Below, piece after piece: positions 25,939 to 35,475 of a DNA stretch of 64,000 nt. Position 1 is the stretch's first letter. Each line of letters begins with the position of its first letter. The notes beneath the pieces are model-generated. The model was not told where the DNA came from. It made no database searches and saw only the letters and a program-made list of their open reading frames with translations. The translations under genes and the position numbers were made by a program. Origin of the DNA: an uncultured Pelagibacteraceae bacterium (GTDB lineage Bacteria > Pseudomonadota > Alphaproteobacteria > Pelagibacterales > Pelagibacteraceae); NCBI GenBank assembly GCA_902610975.1, contig CACLXL010000005.1:1-64000 (forward strand). The letters run 5' to 3'.

Positions 25939-26678
25939 AATTTTTTTATGAAAGCTATATCAGAGTCTTTCAGATTTCCTTTATAACAATAAATACTTTG
26001 TATATATTTCATTAGGTACATTTGATCTTTTTCAGTAATTATTTTTGATTGAAATAATTTTTTATTTTTTAAGTTTTGTATAAATTTGTCCATCAATATT
26101 TCATTTATATCTCTATTTCTTTGGTAGTAATTTGGATGCAAGTAATCTTCTATAATATAAGTTCCTTTCTTTTTTAAATACTGAAAAAAAAATTTTAAAC
26201 TATGTAACATGTCACTTAAATTATGTGATCCATCGTCTATAATAATATCAAAAGAATTTATATTGTATTTTGAAAAAATATTGCTTAAAACTTTCAGATT
26301 TTCTTTCTTATTTCTAATATCAATTCCAAAAACTTTAATTTTTTTTGAAAAATATTTAAAATTAGAAATATTAATATCTAGGCAAAAAATTTTCGATTTT
26401 GGAAAATATTTTGAAAATGCTGCAGCTGATGCGCCTGCATAGGAGCCAATTTCCAAAACATATATCTCTTTATTTTTAAGGTATTCTAAATGTTGAGAGT
26501 AAAATTTAGAAAAGCCATGACCTTTTGTGTTATTAACTTTAAAAAAATCTGCTTTATCACTTCCATAGAAGTTTAATAATTCATCTAAGGAAGTAATATT
26601 AATTTTATCGTTATCAATTGAGATTTTTTGTTTAAATCTATAAATAAGTTTTCTTTTAAATAAACTAAAGAAATTCAA
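25935..26678 (-). CDS. SAM-dependent methyltransferase, sugar O-methyltransferase-like
   Basis: A 247-residue class I methyltransferase. YGSDKADF near residue 34 followed by KGHGFSKFYSQHLEYL, VLEIGSYAGASAAAFSKYFP (SAM motif I) and IIIDDGSHNLSDMLHSL (acidic motif) recall the macrolide/rhamnosyl O-methyltransferases (MycE/TylF group). It may decorate a surface sugar. It starts one base before the rpsD stop on the same strand but is functionally unrelated to it. Confidence 0.7.
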   Translation of the reverse strand: MNFFSLFKRKLIYRFKQKISIDNDKINITSLDELLNFYGSDKADFFKVNNTKGHGFSKFYSQHLEYLKNKEIYVLEIGSYAGASAAAFSKYFPKSKIFCLDINISNFKYFSKKIKVFGIDIRNKKENLKVLSNIFSKYNINSFDIIIDDGSHNLSDMLHSLKFFFQYLKKKGTYIIEDYLHPNYYQRNRDINEILMDKFIQNLKNKKLFQSKIITEKDQMYLMKYIQSIYCYKGNLKDSDIAFIKKF

Positions 26679-27296
26679 TTATCTCGAGTAATATTCAATT
26701 ACTAGATTAGGTTCCATTATCACTGGATATGGAACTTCTGCAAACTTTGGAACTCTAACTAACTTTGCTGTTTTATTTTTATCGTCTAATTGGATATATT
26801 CTGGAACATCTCTTTCTTTATTTTGCAAAGACCCATCGATAACAGTCAACTTTTTTGATTTCTCTCTTATTTCAATTGTATCTGTAGCCTTTACAACATA
26901 GCTTGAAATGTTAACTCTTTTTTTGTTTACCTTGATGTGTCCATGATTTATCATTTGTCTAGCAGCAAAGACTGTTGGAGCAAATTTAGCTCTATAAATT
27001 ATTGTATCTAGTCTGCTCTCTAATAAAGCTATAAGGTTTTCTGTAGTATCACCTTTTTTGGACAATGCTTTTCTGTAGATGTTTCTAAATTGTCTCTCAT
27101 TTATATTTCCATAATAAGCTTTTAGTTTTTGCTTTGCTTGAAGTTGAACGCCATAATCTGTTGGTTTTCCCTTTTTATTTTGCCCATGTTGTCCAGGAGG
27201 GTATGCCCTTGAATTGAAAGGACTTTTAGGTCTTCCCCAAATATTAGCTTTAAGTCTTCTATCGACTTTATGTTTTGATTTCAGTCTTTTAGTCAT
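26679..27296 (-). CDS. rpsD: 30S ribosomal protein S4
   Basis: Primary 16S rRNA-binding protein. The 205-residue product begins [16 protein letters not shown], has [20 protein letters not shown], and an S4 RNA-binding domain with [24 protein letters not shown] and [19 protein letters not shown]. It stands alone, away from other ribosomal genes, with a 40-base gap from trmJ upstream. Confidence 0.98.
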   Translation of the reverse strand: MTKRLKSKHKVDRRLKANIWGRPKSPFNSRAYPPGQHGQNKKGKPTDYGVQLQAKQKLKAYYGNINERQFRNIYRKALSKKGDTTENLIALLESRLDTIIYRAKFAPTVFAARQMINHGHIKVNKKRVNISSYVVKATDTIEIREKSKKLTVIDGSLQNKERDVPEYIQLDDKNKTAKLVRVPKFAEVPYPVIMEPNLVIEYYSR

Positions 27297-27336
27297 ATTT
27301 CAACGATGAGCTTTTATAAGGTTTTAAAGAAATTTG

Positions 27337-28065
27337 TCAATTATCGTTTATCTTTTTTTTATTCAGTGAGCTTATAATACTGGCTAAAATCCTCAGTTCT
27401 TTATCGTTTGGTTCCAACCTATAAATAAGATTATTGATATTAAGTAACATTGCATGTTTTTTTTCTTTTGGAAGAAAAAAATGATTTTTATCAAGTAGCT
27501 TTATCAAATGATCTGTTAATTCAGAAATTTTAAATTTAGGAGAAATTGATAATTTTTTTCCTTGTTTTTTAAATTTTTTTATACTCAGAAATTTAAAAAT
27601 TTCATAACAAATTACTGTGACCGAATGAGATAAATTTAATGATTTAAAATTTTTTGATGTCGGAATTTGAAGTATATAATTTGAATAAGATAAATCTTTA
27701 TTTGAAAGCCCAGATGACTCTGGACCAAACATTAACCCTATATTTTTGTATGTATTATTTTTTAATAATTTTGAAAAATCTGACATTGTTATATGTTTTT
27801 TATTGATGTCTCTTCTTCGGGCACTTAGAGAGACAACTGTATCAAAAGTTTTTAACGAGTCTACAACTTTATTATAAACTTTTGTTTTTCTAATAATATC
27901 AAAAGCACCAACTGATGTGACTTTAGTTTTATGGTTTGGGAAAGAAAATTTTGGTGAGACTATTCTAAGATTTTTAATACCAAAATTTTTCATTGCACGA
28001 GCACAAGCACCAATATTCTCACCAAGCTGAGGTTTTATTAGAACAATCCCAAATTTAGTTTTCAT
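27337..28065 (-). CDS. trmJ: tRNA (Cm32/Um32) 2'-O-methyltransferase TrmJ-like
   Basis: A 242-residue SPOUT methyltransferase. Motifs: IVLIKPQLGENIGACARAMKNFG (motif 1), GLMFGPESSGLSNKDL (motif 2) and SLNLSHSVTVICYEIF (motif 3), with the C-terminal helical extension typical of TrmJ rather than the N-terminal extension of RlmB. Likely methylates the ribose of tRNA position 32. It overlaps the upstream cimA gene by 11 bases. Confidence 0.85.
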   Translation of the reverse strand: MKTKFGIVLIKPQLGENIGACARAMKNFGIKNLRIVSPKFSFPNHKTKVTSVGAFDIIRKTKVYNKVVDSLKTFDTVVSLSARRRDINKKHITMSDFSKLLKNNTYKNIGLMFGPESSGLSNKDLSYSNYILQIPTSKNFKSLNLSHSVTVICYEIFKFLSIKKFKKQGKKLSISPKFKISELTDHLIKLLDKNHFFLPKEKKHAMLLNINNLIYRLEPNDKELRILASIISSLNKKKINDN

Positions 28066-29659
28066 TAGAGTTACCAGGAGCTTTTTCTTTAAAAAGCTTA
28101 TAATCGAGACTATCTATTAAAGCTTTAAAAGAAGCCTCTATAATATTAGGTGAAACACCCACAGTAAACCAACTTACTCCTGTCTTGTCTGAGCTCTCAA
28201 TTAAAACTCTTGTAGTTGCCTCTGTCCCTGTATTTAAAATTCTAACTTTATAATCAAGTAATTTTAAATCAGCAAAAAAATTATAATATTTTGTAACTTT
28301 TTTGAAATTTGATCTTATCGCATTATCTAAGGCATTTACAGGACCGTTTCCTTCTCCATGACATTCAATTTCCTTGCCATCAATTAAAAAGACTACTTTT
28401 GCTTTAGTTATTATTTCTTTCTCTTTAGAAACATTTACATCGTAACTTTTTACTTTTAAATATTCAGGAACTTTTCCTAATAGTCTATTAGCTAATAATT
28501 CAAATGATGCGTCAGCTCCATCATAGGAATAACCGCTAAACTCTCTGTCTTTTACTTCATCTAATATTTTTTGAACTTTCTCATCTTTAGAGTCGATTTG
28601 TACTCCGTATTTCTCAAGCCTAGATAAAATATTTGATCTACCTGATTGGTTAGAAACTATAATATTTCTATGATTACCAATTATTTTAGGATCTATATGT
28701 TCGTAAGTTTTTGGATCTTTTTTAACAGCCGAAACATGAAGGCCGCCCTTATGTGAGAATGCTGAAGCTCCGACATAAGCCATATTTTTGTTTGGTTTTC
28801 TATTCAATATTTCATCCAATAATCTTGAGCAGTCTGTTAAAGAAGATAATTTATCTTTCTTAATATTTATATCAAACTTATCGCTAAAAGATTTTTTTAA
28901 ACATAAATTGGGTATTATCGACATTAAATTTGCATTTCCACATCTTTCACCTAGTCCATTTATTGTCCCTTGAATTTGTCTAACTCCACATTCTACTGCA
29001 GCCAAAGAATTAGCTACAGCATTTTCAGTATCATTGTGAGCATGAATACCTAAATTTTTCCCAGGAATTACTTTTGAAACTTTTGATACGATTTCTCTTA
29101 TTTCATTTGGTAATGTTCCTCCATTCGTATCACATAGAACTACCCATCTTGCTCCATTATCATAGGCTTGACGTAAACAATTAAGTGCATATTCAGAATT
29201 AGCTTTGAATCCATCAAAAAAGTGTTCTGCATCAAATAAAAACTCTTTTCTATTTTTCACAAAATGTTTTGTAGTTTCTTTAATATTTTCTAAATTTTCT
29301 TGTTCTTTAATGCCTAAAGCAACTTTGACATGGAAATCCCATGATTTTCCAACAACGCATACTGCAGGTGTGTTAGCATTGGTTAATGATGCTAATCCAG
29401 GATCGTTGTCAGCGCTCCTACCAGTTTTTTTTGTCATGCCAAATGCAGTAAATAATGTATCTTTCATTTTAGGAGGTTGTGAAAAAAATTTAGTATCTAC
29501 TGGATTAGCTCCTGGCCAGCCTCCTTCTATATAATCTACGCCAATTTCAGATAAAACTTTTGCAATTTTATTTTTATCTTCAATTGTAAAGTCTACCCCC
29601 TCGGTCTGTGCACCATCTCGTAATGTTGTATCAAAGATATAAATTTTTTCCTTATTCAT
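28055..29659 (-). CDS. cimA: (R)-citramalate synthase
   Basis: Condenses pyruvate and acetyl-CoA to citramalate, entering isoleucine synthesis without threonine. ATG at 29659 is preferred over the open frame to 29671: it has GGAAAG 4 bases upstream and forms an ATGA overlap with the cysS stop. The product is about 534 residues. Motifs: FDTTLRDGAQTEGV (metal Asp), GIHAHNDTENAVANSLAA (HxH), GLGERCGNANL, and a C-terminal regulatory LeuA-dimer domain with LLDYKVRILNTGTEA. Length and the GAQTEGVDF segment favour citramalate over isopropylmalate synthase. Confidence 0.9.
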   Translation of the reverse strand: MNKEKIYIFDTTLRDGAQTEGVDFTIEDKNKIAKVLSEIGVDYIEGGWPGANPVDTKFFSQPPKMKDTLFTAFGMTKKTGRSADNDPGLASLTNANTPAVCVVGKSWDFHVKVALGIKEQENLENIKETTKHFVKNRKEFLFDAEHFFDGFKANSEYALNCLRQAYDNGARWVVLCDTNGGTLPNEIREIVSKVSKVIPGKNLGIHAHNDTENAVANSLAAVECGVRQIQGTINGLGERCGNANLMSIIPNLCLKKSFSDKFDINIKKDKLSSLTDCSRLLDEILNRKPNKNMAYVGASAFSHKGGLHVSAVKKDPKTYEHIDPKIIGNHRNIIVSNQSGRSNILSRLEKYGVQIDSKDEKVQKILDEVKDREFSGYSYDGADASFELLANRLLGKVPEYLKVKSYDVNVSKEKEIITKAKVVFLIDGKEIECHGEGNGPVNALDNAIRSNFKKVTKYYNFFADLKLLDYKVRILNTGTEATTRVLIESSDKTGVSWFTVGVSPNIIEASFKALIDSLDYKLFKEKAPGNSNEN

Positions 29660-31002
29660 TTTACTTTCCAAATTGTTTTACCTTTTTGATCCTCAATAAT
29701 TATACCCTTTGATAATAGTTCCTCTCTTATTTTATCAGCTAAAGCAAAATTTTTATTATTTTTAGCTTTTGCTCTCTCTTTTATTTTATTTATTATATAA
29801 CTCTCGGGTATGCTAATTTTGCTCTTTTTTACATTCTCCCATTCGCTTTTATTTAAATCAAAAAGTCCTATTAATTTGCAAGCTTTATTAAATTTTGATT
29901 TTTTTTCTTCATCACCTTTACTTGCTGCATTATACAAATCATGTAATTTTGCTATGTAACCAGGTGTGTTTATATCATCCAATAATACCTCATCAACCTC
30001 TGAAGTATTTTCCTCTTTTTCAGAATAAATATTGTACCATTTATCAAGAGTGGTTTCCTGACTATTTAAAAGTTTGTCATTCCAATCAAGTGGTTGACTA
30101 TAATGCGCGCTTAAGAGAGCTAGCCTCACTACTTGGCCAGAATATTTATCTACTGCATCTGATATTGTTATTACATTTCCTAAAGATTTTGACATTTTTT
30201 CATTGTTGATTGTAACAAATCCATTATGAACCCAATAATTTGCAAAGCTTTTAGTATTATTATTACTACATGATTGGGCTATTTCATTTTCATGATGAGG
30301 AAAAATTAAATCGAGACCGCCACCATGTATATCAAAATTTTTACCTAAGTATTTTTCACTCATTACTGAACACTCTAAATGCCAACCAGGTCTTCCTCTA
30401 CCCCACGGTGAGTCCCAACCAGGATCCTCATTTTTCGATGGTTTCCATAAAACAAAATCAAAAGGATTTTTTTTTAAATCAGAAATTTCTATTCTGACCC
30501 CTGCCTTTAGTTCATCTAAATTTTTGTTAGATAATTTTCCATAATCTTTAAATGAATTCACTGAGAAATAAACATGTCCTTGATTTTCATAAGCAAATCC
30601 TTTTGAGATTAATGAAGTAGTCATCTCAATCATTCCTTTTATGTGTTCGGTAGCCTTTGGTTCTATTGATGGTTCCAAACAATTTAGACTTTTACAATTT
30701 TCATGAAAAACGTTTGTTACTTTATTAGTAATCTCTTCAATACTCATTTTATTCTTATGAGATGCCTCAATTATTTTGTCGTCCACATCTGTAATGTTTC
30801 TTACATAAGTTACCTTGGATCCGTATAATATTTTCAAAATTCGGTATAATACATCAAATACAACTAGACTGCGGGCATTACCAACGTGAGGGCTTTCATA
30901 AACTGTAGGACCACAAGCATATAAAGAAATTTTTTTTGGGTTTATTGGTTTAAAAATTTCTTTCTTTCTTGTTAATGAATTAGTTAATAGAAGATTATTC
31001 AT
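29656..31002 (-). CDS. cysS: Cysteinyl-tRNA synthetase
   Basis: A 448-residue class I synthetase. GPTVYESPHVGNARSLVVFD contains the HIGH-type motif and zinc Cys region, RNITDVDDKII follows, HGGGLDLIFPHHENEIAQS carries zinc ligands, and KMSKSLGN is the KMSKS loop. Length is normal to slightly short. It overlaps nadE by 8 bases at its start and cimA by 4 bases at its end. Confidence 0.97.
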   Translation of the reverse strand: MNNLLLTNSLTRKKEIFKPINPKKISLYACGPTVYESPHVGNARSLVVFDVLYRILKILYGSKVTYVRNITDVDDKIIEASHKNKMSIEEITNKVTNVFHENCKSLNCLEPSIEPKATEHIKGMIEMTTSLISKGFAYENQGHVYFSVNSFKDYGKLSNKNLDELKAGVRIEISDLKKNPFDFVLWKPSKNEDPGWDSPWGRGRPGWHLECSVMSEKYLGKNFDIHGGGLDLIFPHHENEIAQSCSNNNTKSFANYWVHNGFVTINNEKMSKSLGNVITISDAVDKYSGQVVRLALLSAHYSQPLDWNDKLLNSQETTLDKWYNIYSEKEENTSEVDEVLLDDINTPGYIAKLHDLYNAASKGDEEKKSKFNKACKLIGLFDLNKSEWENVKKSKISIPESYIINKIKERAKAKNNKNFALADKIREELLSKGIIIEDQKGKTIWKVK

Positions 31003-31732
31003 TGAATTTGCAAACTGGTATAGGATTCATTTTGTGTAAATTTTTTTCTCTTATCTCTAAATATTTTTGGTAGTTAGGATCATTCTTGTTTACCATTGCT
31101 TTTTCAAGATCCTCATAGCTCATGCCAAGTTGTTGAACATCGTTTCTTCCATCGTCCCATAAACCGTCTGTTGGAGGGGTATTTATAATTTCCTCTGATA
31201 CTCCAAGATGTTTTCCGAGTTCCCAAACTTGTGTTTTAGTGCAGTCAGCTATTGGTGAAATATCAACTCCACCATCTCCATATTTAGTATAAAAACCAAC
31301 GCCAAAGTCCTCAACCTTATTACCTGTACCAACAACTATTCCACTATTAGCTGCAGCTACTTGGTATAATGATGCCATTCTCAATCTTGCTCTAGAATTT
31401 GCATATCCATGCTCATTATCAAATTTATTTAAAACTTGAGAAAAAGAGGTAAAGATTTTGTCCATTTCTAATAAATGATGCTCGACATTATTATACTTTT
31501 GTTTTAACCACTTTGCATGTGAAAGACTTAAGTCGTGTTGTGACTTAATTTGTTTGATTGGCATTGTTAACACAATAGTTTTTTTACCGGTATTTGCACA
31601 CAAAGTACTAACTACTGAAGAGTCAATTCCTCCTGAAATCCCAACAACTAATGCTTTGGGTTTATACGACGACGAATCGCAATAGTTATTAATCCATTCA
31701 GTTATGATTTTAGCTCTTTTTTTTACATCCAT
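30995..31732 (-). CDS. nadE: NH3-dependent NAD synthetase
   Basis: Converts deamido-NAD to NAD. The 245 residues contain only the synthetase domain: VVGISGGIDSSVVSTLC (PP-loop) near residue 30, RARLRMASLYQVA near 115, VGTGNKVEDFGVGFYTKYGDGGVDISPIADCTKTQVW region, and the metal-site DGLWDDGRND. There is no N-terminal glutaminase domain, so ammonia must come free or from another protein. With nadK (8611) two NAD-pathway genes fall in this window. Confidence 0.94.
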   Translation of the reverse strand: MDVKKRAKIITEWINNYCDSSSYKPKALVVGISGGIDSSVVSTLCANTGKKTIVLTMPIKQIKSQHDLSLSHAKWLKQKYNNVEHHLLEMDKIFTSFSQVLNKFDNEHGYANSRARLRMASLYQVAAANSGIVVGTGNKVEDFGVGFYTKYGDGGVDISPIADCTKTQVWELGKHLGVSEEIINTPPTDGLWDDGRNDVQQLGMSYEDLEKAMVNKNDPNYQKYLEIREKNLHKMNPIPVCKFNE

Positions 31733-31763
31733 AATTAGTACCTTACCTCTCTTTTAAGGTCTG

Positions 31764-31792
31764 GTCTTAATAATTACAATAATTATTAAGAC
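31764..31792. repeat. Perfect 13-bp inverted repeat over the DAHP synthase stop
   Basis: GTCTTAATAATTA (31764-31776) and TAATTATTAAGAC (31780-31792) are exact inverted copies around a 3-base loop; the stop codon of the synthase lies inside. On the minus strand no T-run follows, so it is not a standard terminator. It might stabilise the 3' end of the mRNA. Confidence 0.6.
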
Positions 31793-33162
31793 GCGGCTTG
31801 AATAATTTTGTTTGATATTTTTGAATTTTTCTTGATTTCTTCAGAAATTAGGAAAGCTAATTCTAAAGCTTGGTCTGCGTTTAGTCTAGGGTCACAATGA
31901 GTCCTATATCTATTTGATAAATCGTTTTCAGATATTTTTTGAGCCCCACCAGTACACTCTGTCACATCTTGACCAGTCATTTCAATATGCAAACCCCCTG
32001 CGTAACTTCCTTCTGCTTGACTAACTGCAAAGAAATTTTTAACTTCTTTTAGTACACTTTCAAACGTTCTTGTTTTAAACCCTGTAGCTGCTTTAATTGT
32101 ATTTCCGTGCATTGGATCACATGACCAAACTACTTTTAATCCTTCTTTTTTAATGGCTTTAATTAATTTAGGTAAATATTTTTCTACATTGTCTGCTCCA
32201 AATCTTGATATCAATGTAAGTCTACCTGGTTCGTTATCTGGATTTAATATATTACAAAGATTTACAAGTTCCTCTGGTTTTAGAGTAGGTCCACATTTAA
32301 GACCAATAGGGTTTTTAATTCCTCTACAAAACTCTACATGCGCTCCATCAGGTTGTCTTGTTCTATCTCCTATCCAAACAAAATGTGCTGAGGTGTCGTG
32401 ATATTCACCTGTAGTTGAGTCCACTCTTGTCATAGATTCTTCGAAAGGTAATAGTAAAGCTTCATGAGAAGTATAAAAATTTACAGATCTAAGCCTTCGA
32501 TTATTATCTGAATTAATCCCGCATGCTTCCATAAAAGCAAGAGCATCACTAATCTTGTCTTCAATTTCTTTATACTTACCTTTAGTTTTATCTTTAATAA
32601 ATCCTAAATTCCACAAATGAACTTGTCTTAAATCAGCAAAACCTCCTTGTGAAAAAGCTCTTAATAAATTTAAAGTTGATGCTGACTGAGAGTACGCCCT
32701 AAATAATCTTTTAGCATCAGGTATTCTTGCTTTTTCTGTAAATTCCATTCCGTTAATGTTATCACCTAAATAACTTGGTAATTCTTTACCGTCTTTTTTT
32801 TCAGTAGGTGCACTTCTTGGTTTTGAAAATTGACCAGCAATTCTTCCAACTTTCACAACTGGCATCGAAGCGGATGCCGTAAGGACTAATGACATTTGTA
32901 AAAGAACTTTAAATGTATCTCTTATGTTGTCAGGGTGAAATTCGGCAAAACTTTCAGCACAATCTCCACCTTGTAATAAAAATGCTTTTCCTTCAACCAC
33001 ATCAGCAAGGGCCTTTTTTAGAGACCTAGACTCTCCCGCAAAAACAAGAGGCGGGTACTTTTTGATTTTACTTAAAACCAAATCAAGTTCACCTTTATCT
33101 TGATAAACAGGTAAATGTTTAGCAGGGAATTTGGTCCAACTATTTAAGTTCCATTTTTTCAT
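31786..33162 (-). CDS. Class II 3-deoxy-7-phosphoheptulonate (DAHP) synthase
   Basis: First step of aromatic amino acid synthesis from PEP and erythrose-4-phosphate. ATG at 33162 ([20 protein letters not shown]) is preferred to a TTG at 33168. About 458 residues, typical of the plant-like class II enzymes. Motifs: [14 protein letters not shown] near residue 78, [15 protein letters not shown] near 120, [16 protein letters not shown] near 265, [13 protein letters not shown] and [13 protein letters not shown] near 350, and [13 protein letters not shown]. Confidence 0.95.
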   Translation of the reverse strand: MKKWNLNSWTKFPAKHLPVYQDKGELDLVLSKIKKYPPLVFAGESRSLKKALADVVEGKAFLLQGGDCAESFAEFHPDNIRDTFKVLLQMSLVLTASASMPVVKVGRIAGQFSKPRSAPTEKKDGKELPSYLGDNINGMEFTEKARIPDAKRLFRAYSQSASTLNLLRAFSQGGFADLRQVHLWNLGFIKDKTKGKYKEIEDKISDALAFMEACGINSDNNRRLRSVNFYTSHEALLLPFEESMTRVDSTTGEYHDTSAHFVWIGDRTRQPDGAHVEFCRGIKNPIGLKCGPTLKPEELVNLCNILNPDNEPGRLTLISRFGADNVEKYLPKLIKAIKKEGLKVVWSCDPMHGNTIKAATGFKTRTFESVLKEVKNFFAVSQAEGSYAGGLHIEMTGQDVTECTGGAQKISENDLSNRYRTHCDPRLNADQALELAFLISEEIKKNSKISNKIIQAAS

Positions 33163-33242
33163 ATACAACTGATGGTATATATATATTAAAATGAAAATTT
33201 TCCAAGTAAGAATTTAAAAATTAGTCTAAAAACAGCAATATA

Positions 33243-33656
33243 TCAAAATTTTTCAACTCTTTTATTTAAGGAGGCGAGAATAGTTTCGATCTTTAAATTA
33301 GGATATTTGTTTTTGAATTTATTTTTTATTTTAGTGAAAGAATTTTTATGAATTTTAGTCTCATTAAAACTATCAAATTTTTTTTTTCCATTAACAATTT
33401 TGGCGGCACCACAATCACGATGATTGATAACTATTAATTTCTTAATTTTGTGTAACTTTATTGAAGTTTCAAGATTGTCCCAAAATGTTTTATGCCATTT
33501 TTTAAACTTGAAAGCGGTGACACCAATTGATGAACCTGCAATTGTAAAAGAACTGTACCTTCCTGTTAATTTTCTTTTTTTTAAATAATTAAAAACTATT
33601 GGTTGAAACCTAGGATCTATACACGATAGAACCAAAGCTTGATATTTTTTTTTCAT
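33243..33656 (-). CDS. Short beta-carbonic-anhydrase-like protein
   Basis: A 137-residue protein carrying the zinc-binding pattern of beta-carbonic anhydrases: SCIDPRFQP (Cys, with the Asp-Arg dyad) near residue 12 and VINHRDCGAAKI (His and Cys) near residue 80. The usual enzymes are about 200 residues, so it is a minimal version, lacking the usual N-terminal arm and C-terminal helices. It may hydrate CO2 or act on a related small molecule. Its ATG lies one base after the glmS stop. Confidence 0.65.
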   Translation of the reverse strand: MKKKYQALVLSCIDPRFQPIVFNYLKKRKLTGRYSSFTIAGSSIGVTAFKFKKWHKTFWDNLETSIKLHKIKKLIVINHRDCGAAKIVNGKKKFDSFNETKIHKNSFTKIKNKFKNKYPNLKIETILASLNKRVEKF

Positions 33657-33657
33657 T

Positions 33658-35475
33658 TTACTCTACAGTGACTGACTTTGCTAAATTTCTTGGTTTGTCT
33701 ATATCACAATCTTTTAATAATGCTACGTGGTAAGCCAACAGTTGAAGAGGAATTGTTAGTAATAAAGGTGATAGCAGATTGTCTACGCGAGGGACTCTCA
33801 ATCTAAATCTAATATTTGTACTAAACAATCTTTTTTCGTTGTCGGTAATAAAAAAGATTTTGCCCCCTCTTGCTATGACTTCTTGAGTGTTTGATAAAGT
33901 TTTTTCATAGTATCTATCATTTGGTGCGATTACTATTACAGGTAAGCCCTCTTCGATTAAAGCTAACGGGCCATGTTTCATCTCGCCAGCTGGGTATCCC
34001 TCAGCATGTAAATAAGAAAGCTCTTTTAATTTTAAAGCACCTTCAAGAGCAACAGGAAAGGAATTTCCTCTTCCTAAGAACATTGATCCTTTAGCGTCTA
34101 AAAATTCTTTAGCCATTAATTGGATTTCGCTTTCCAGTTTTAACGTATTATTAATTGCTTCTGGAAGTTTTTCTAAATTTTTTAGATTATTTTCGAAAAT
34201 TTTTTTATCAATATCTTCTCTGTTAAATGCAAGTTTTAAAGTGAGTATATATAAGACTATTAATTGCCCTAAAAAAGCTTTTGTAGAAGCCACTCCAATT
34301 TCTGGGCCAGCATGAATAGGTAAAACCCAATCTGAGTTTCTAGCAATTGTGCTCTCTACAACATTAATAATAGAACATGTTTTTACTTTATTTTTTTTAC
34401 ATATATCTAATGCAGCTGCTGTATCTGCTGTCTCACCAGATTGTGAGACAAAAATATAAAGGTTATTAGAATTAAATTTTAAATTTCTGTATCTAAATTC
34501 TGAAGCTATATCGATTTCAACATCTATGGAGGTTAATTCTTCAAACCAATATTTTGCAACTAGGCATGAATGATATGCTGTTCCACAACCAATTAAAACT
34601 ATTTTATTAATTTTTTTAGGATCAATTGGAAAGTTATAAATATTTATATCTTTTTTTAACCTATCGGTATATTCGCTTATACATTTTTTTATTGTAATAG
34701 ATTGTTCAAAAATTTCTTTGGACATAAAGTTTTTATAATCTCCTTTATCAGAGATATTTTCATCATCTGATAATGTGTGAATTTTTTTGTTAATCTTATT
34801 TTGATTAACGTCATAAAATTCAATATTATCTTTGTTCAACATACATAATTCACCATCATCCAGATAAGAAATTTTATTCGTCATAGATTTCAGGGCGTAG
34901 GAGTCTGAGCCTAGATAGTTTTCATCTTTTGAATAACCAACAGCTAAAGGGCTCCCTCTTCTAGCACCAATTATGATGTCTGGAAAATTTTTAAATATAA
35001 TACCTAATGCAAAACTCCCCTTTAATTTTTTTAATGTTTTAAATACTGAGTCTAGAGGTTTTGAGTTTTGTAAATACTGAGTCACTAATATAGTAATAAC
35101 TTCGGTATCAGTTTGTGATTTAAACTTAAAACCGCAAGCTTCTAAATCTTTTTTTAATTCATCTGAATTTTCAATTATTCCATTATGAACAACTGAAACT
35201 TCTTCTGAGGAGTGAGGATGAGCATTTATAATATTTGGTACTCCATGAGTTGCCCATCTTACATGGCCTATTCCAATATTTCCGTTTGAAGGATTTTTGA
35301 ATAAAATTTTCTCTAGCTCATTAACTCTTCCTGAACATTTTTTTTCATCAATTAAGTTATTGCTTAAAGTCGCCAAGCCTGCAGAGTCATATCCTCTGTA
35401 CTCTAATTTTTTTAAAGAGTTAATTATGTTAATTGAAACTGGTTTATTACTAGCAATACCAATAATTCCACACAT
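33658..35475 (-). CDS. glmS: Glucosamine-6-phosphate synthase (isomerizing)
   Basis: Makes glucosamine-6-phosphate from fructose-6-phosphate and glutamine, the entry to UDP-GlcNAc. 605 residues: N-terminal Cys nucleophile (MCGIIGIAS), YRGYDSAGLATL, HVRWATHG, then two SIS domains with GCGTAYHSCLVAKYW, VSQSGETADTAAAL, and a C-terminal PRNLAKSVTVE. It overlaps the acetyltransferase gene upstream by one base (TAATG), so two steps of UDP-GlcNAc synthesis are coupled. Confidence 0.97.
   Translation of the reverse strand: MCGIIGIASNKPVSINIINSLKKLEYRGYDSAGLATLSNNLIDEKKCSGRVNELEKILFKNPSNGNIGIGHVRWATHGVPNIINAHPHSSEEVSVVHNGIIENSDELKKDLEACGFKFKSQTDTEVITILVTQYLQNSKPLDSVFKTLKKLKGSFALGIIFKNFPDIIIGARRGSPLAVGYSKDENYLGSDSYALKSMTNKISYLDDGELCMLNKDNIEFYDVNQNKINKKIHTLSDDENISDKGDYKNFMSKEIFEQSITIKKCISEYTDRLKKDINIYNFPIDPKKINKIVLIGCGTAYHSCLVAKYWFEELTSIDVEIDIASEFRYRNLKFNSNNLYIFVSQSGETADTAAALDICKKNKVKTCSIINVVESTIARNSDWVLPIHAGPEIGVASTKAFLGQLIVLYILTLKLAFNREDIDKKIFENNLKNLEKLPEAINNTLKLESEIQLMAKEFLDAKGSMFLGRGNSFPVALEGALKLKELSYLHAEGYPAGEMKHGPLALIEEGLPVIVIAPNDRYYEKTLSNTQEVIARGGKIFFITDNEKRLFSTNIRFRLRVPRVDNLLSPLLLTIPLQLLAYHVALLKDCDIDKPRNLAKSVTVE

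Noticed and set aside
25935-26678. rRNA methyltransferase linked to rpsD
   Set aside because: The YGSDK and IDDGSH motif arrangement fits sugar O-methyltransferases better than rRNA methyltransferases; adjacency to rpsD alone is weak evidence.
31764-31792. Rho-independent terminator after the DAHP synthase gene
   Set aside because: The stem is purely AT-rich with two G-C pairs at the base and no T-run follows on the transcribed strand.
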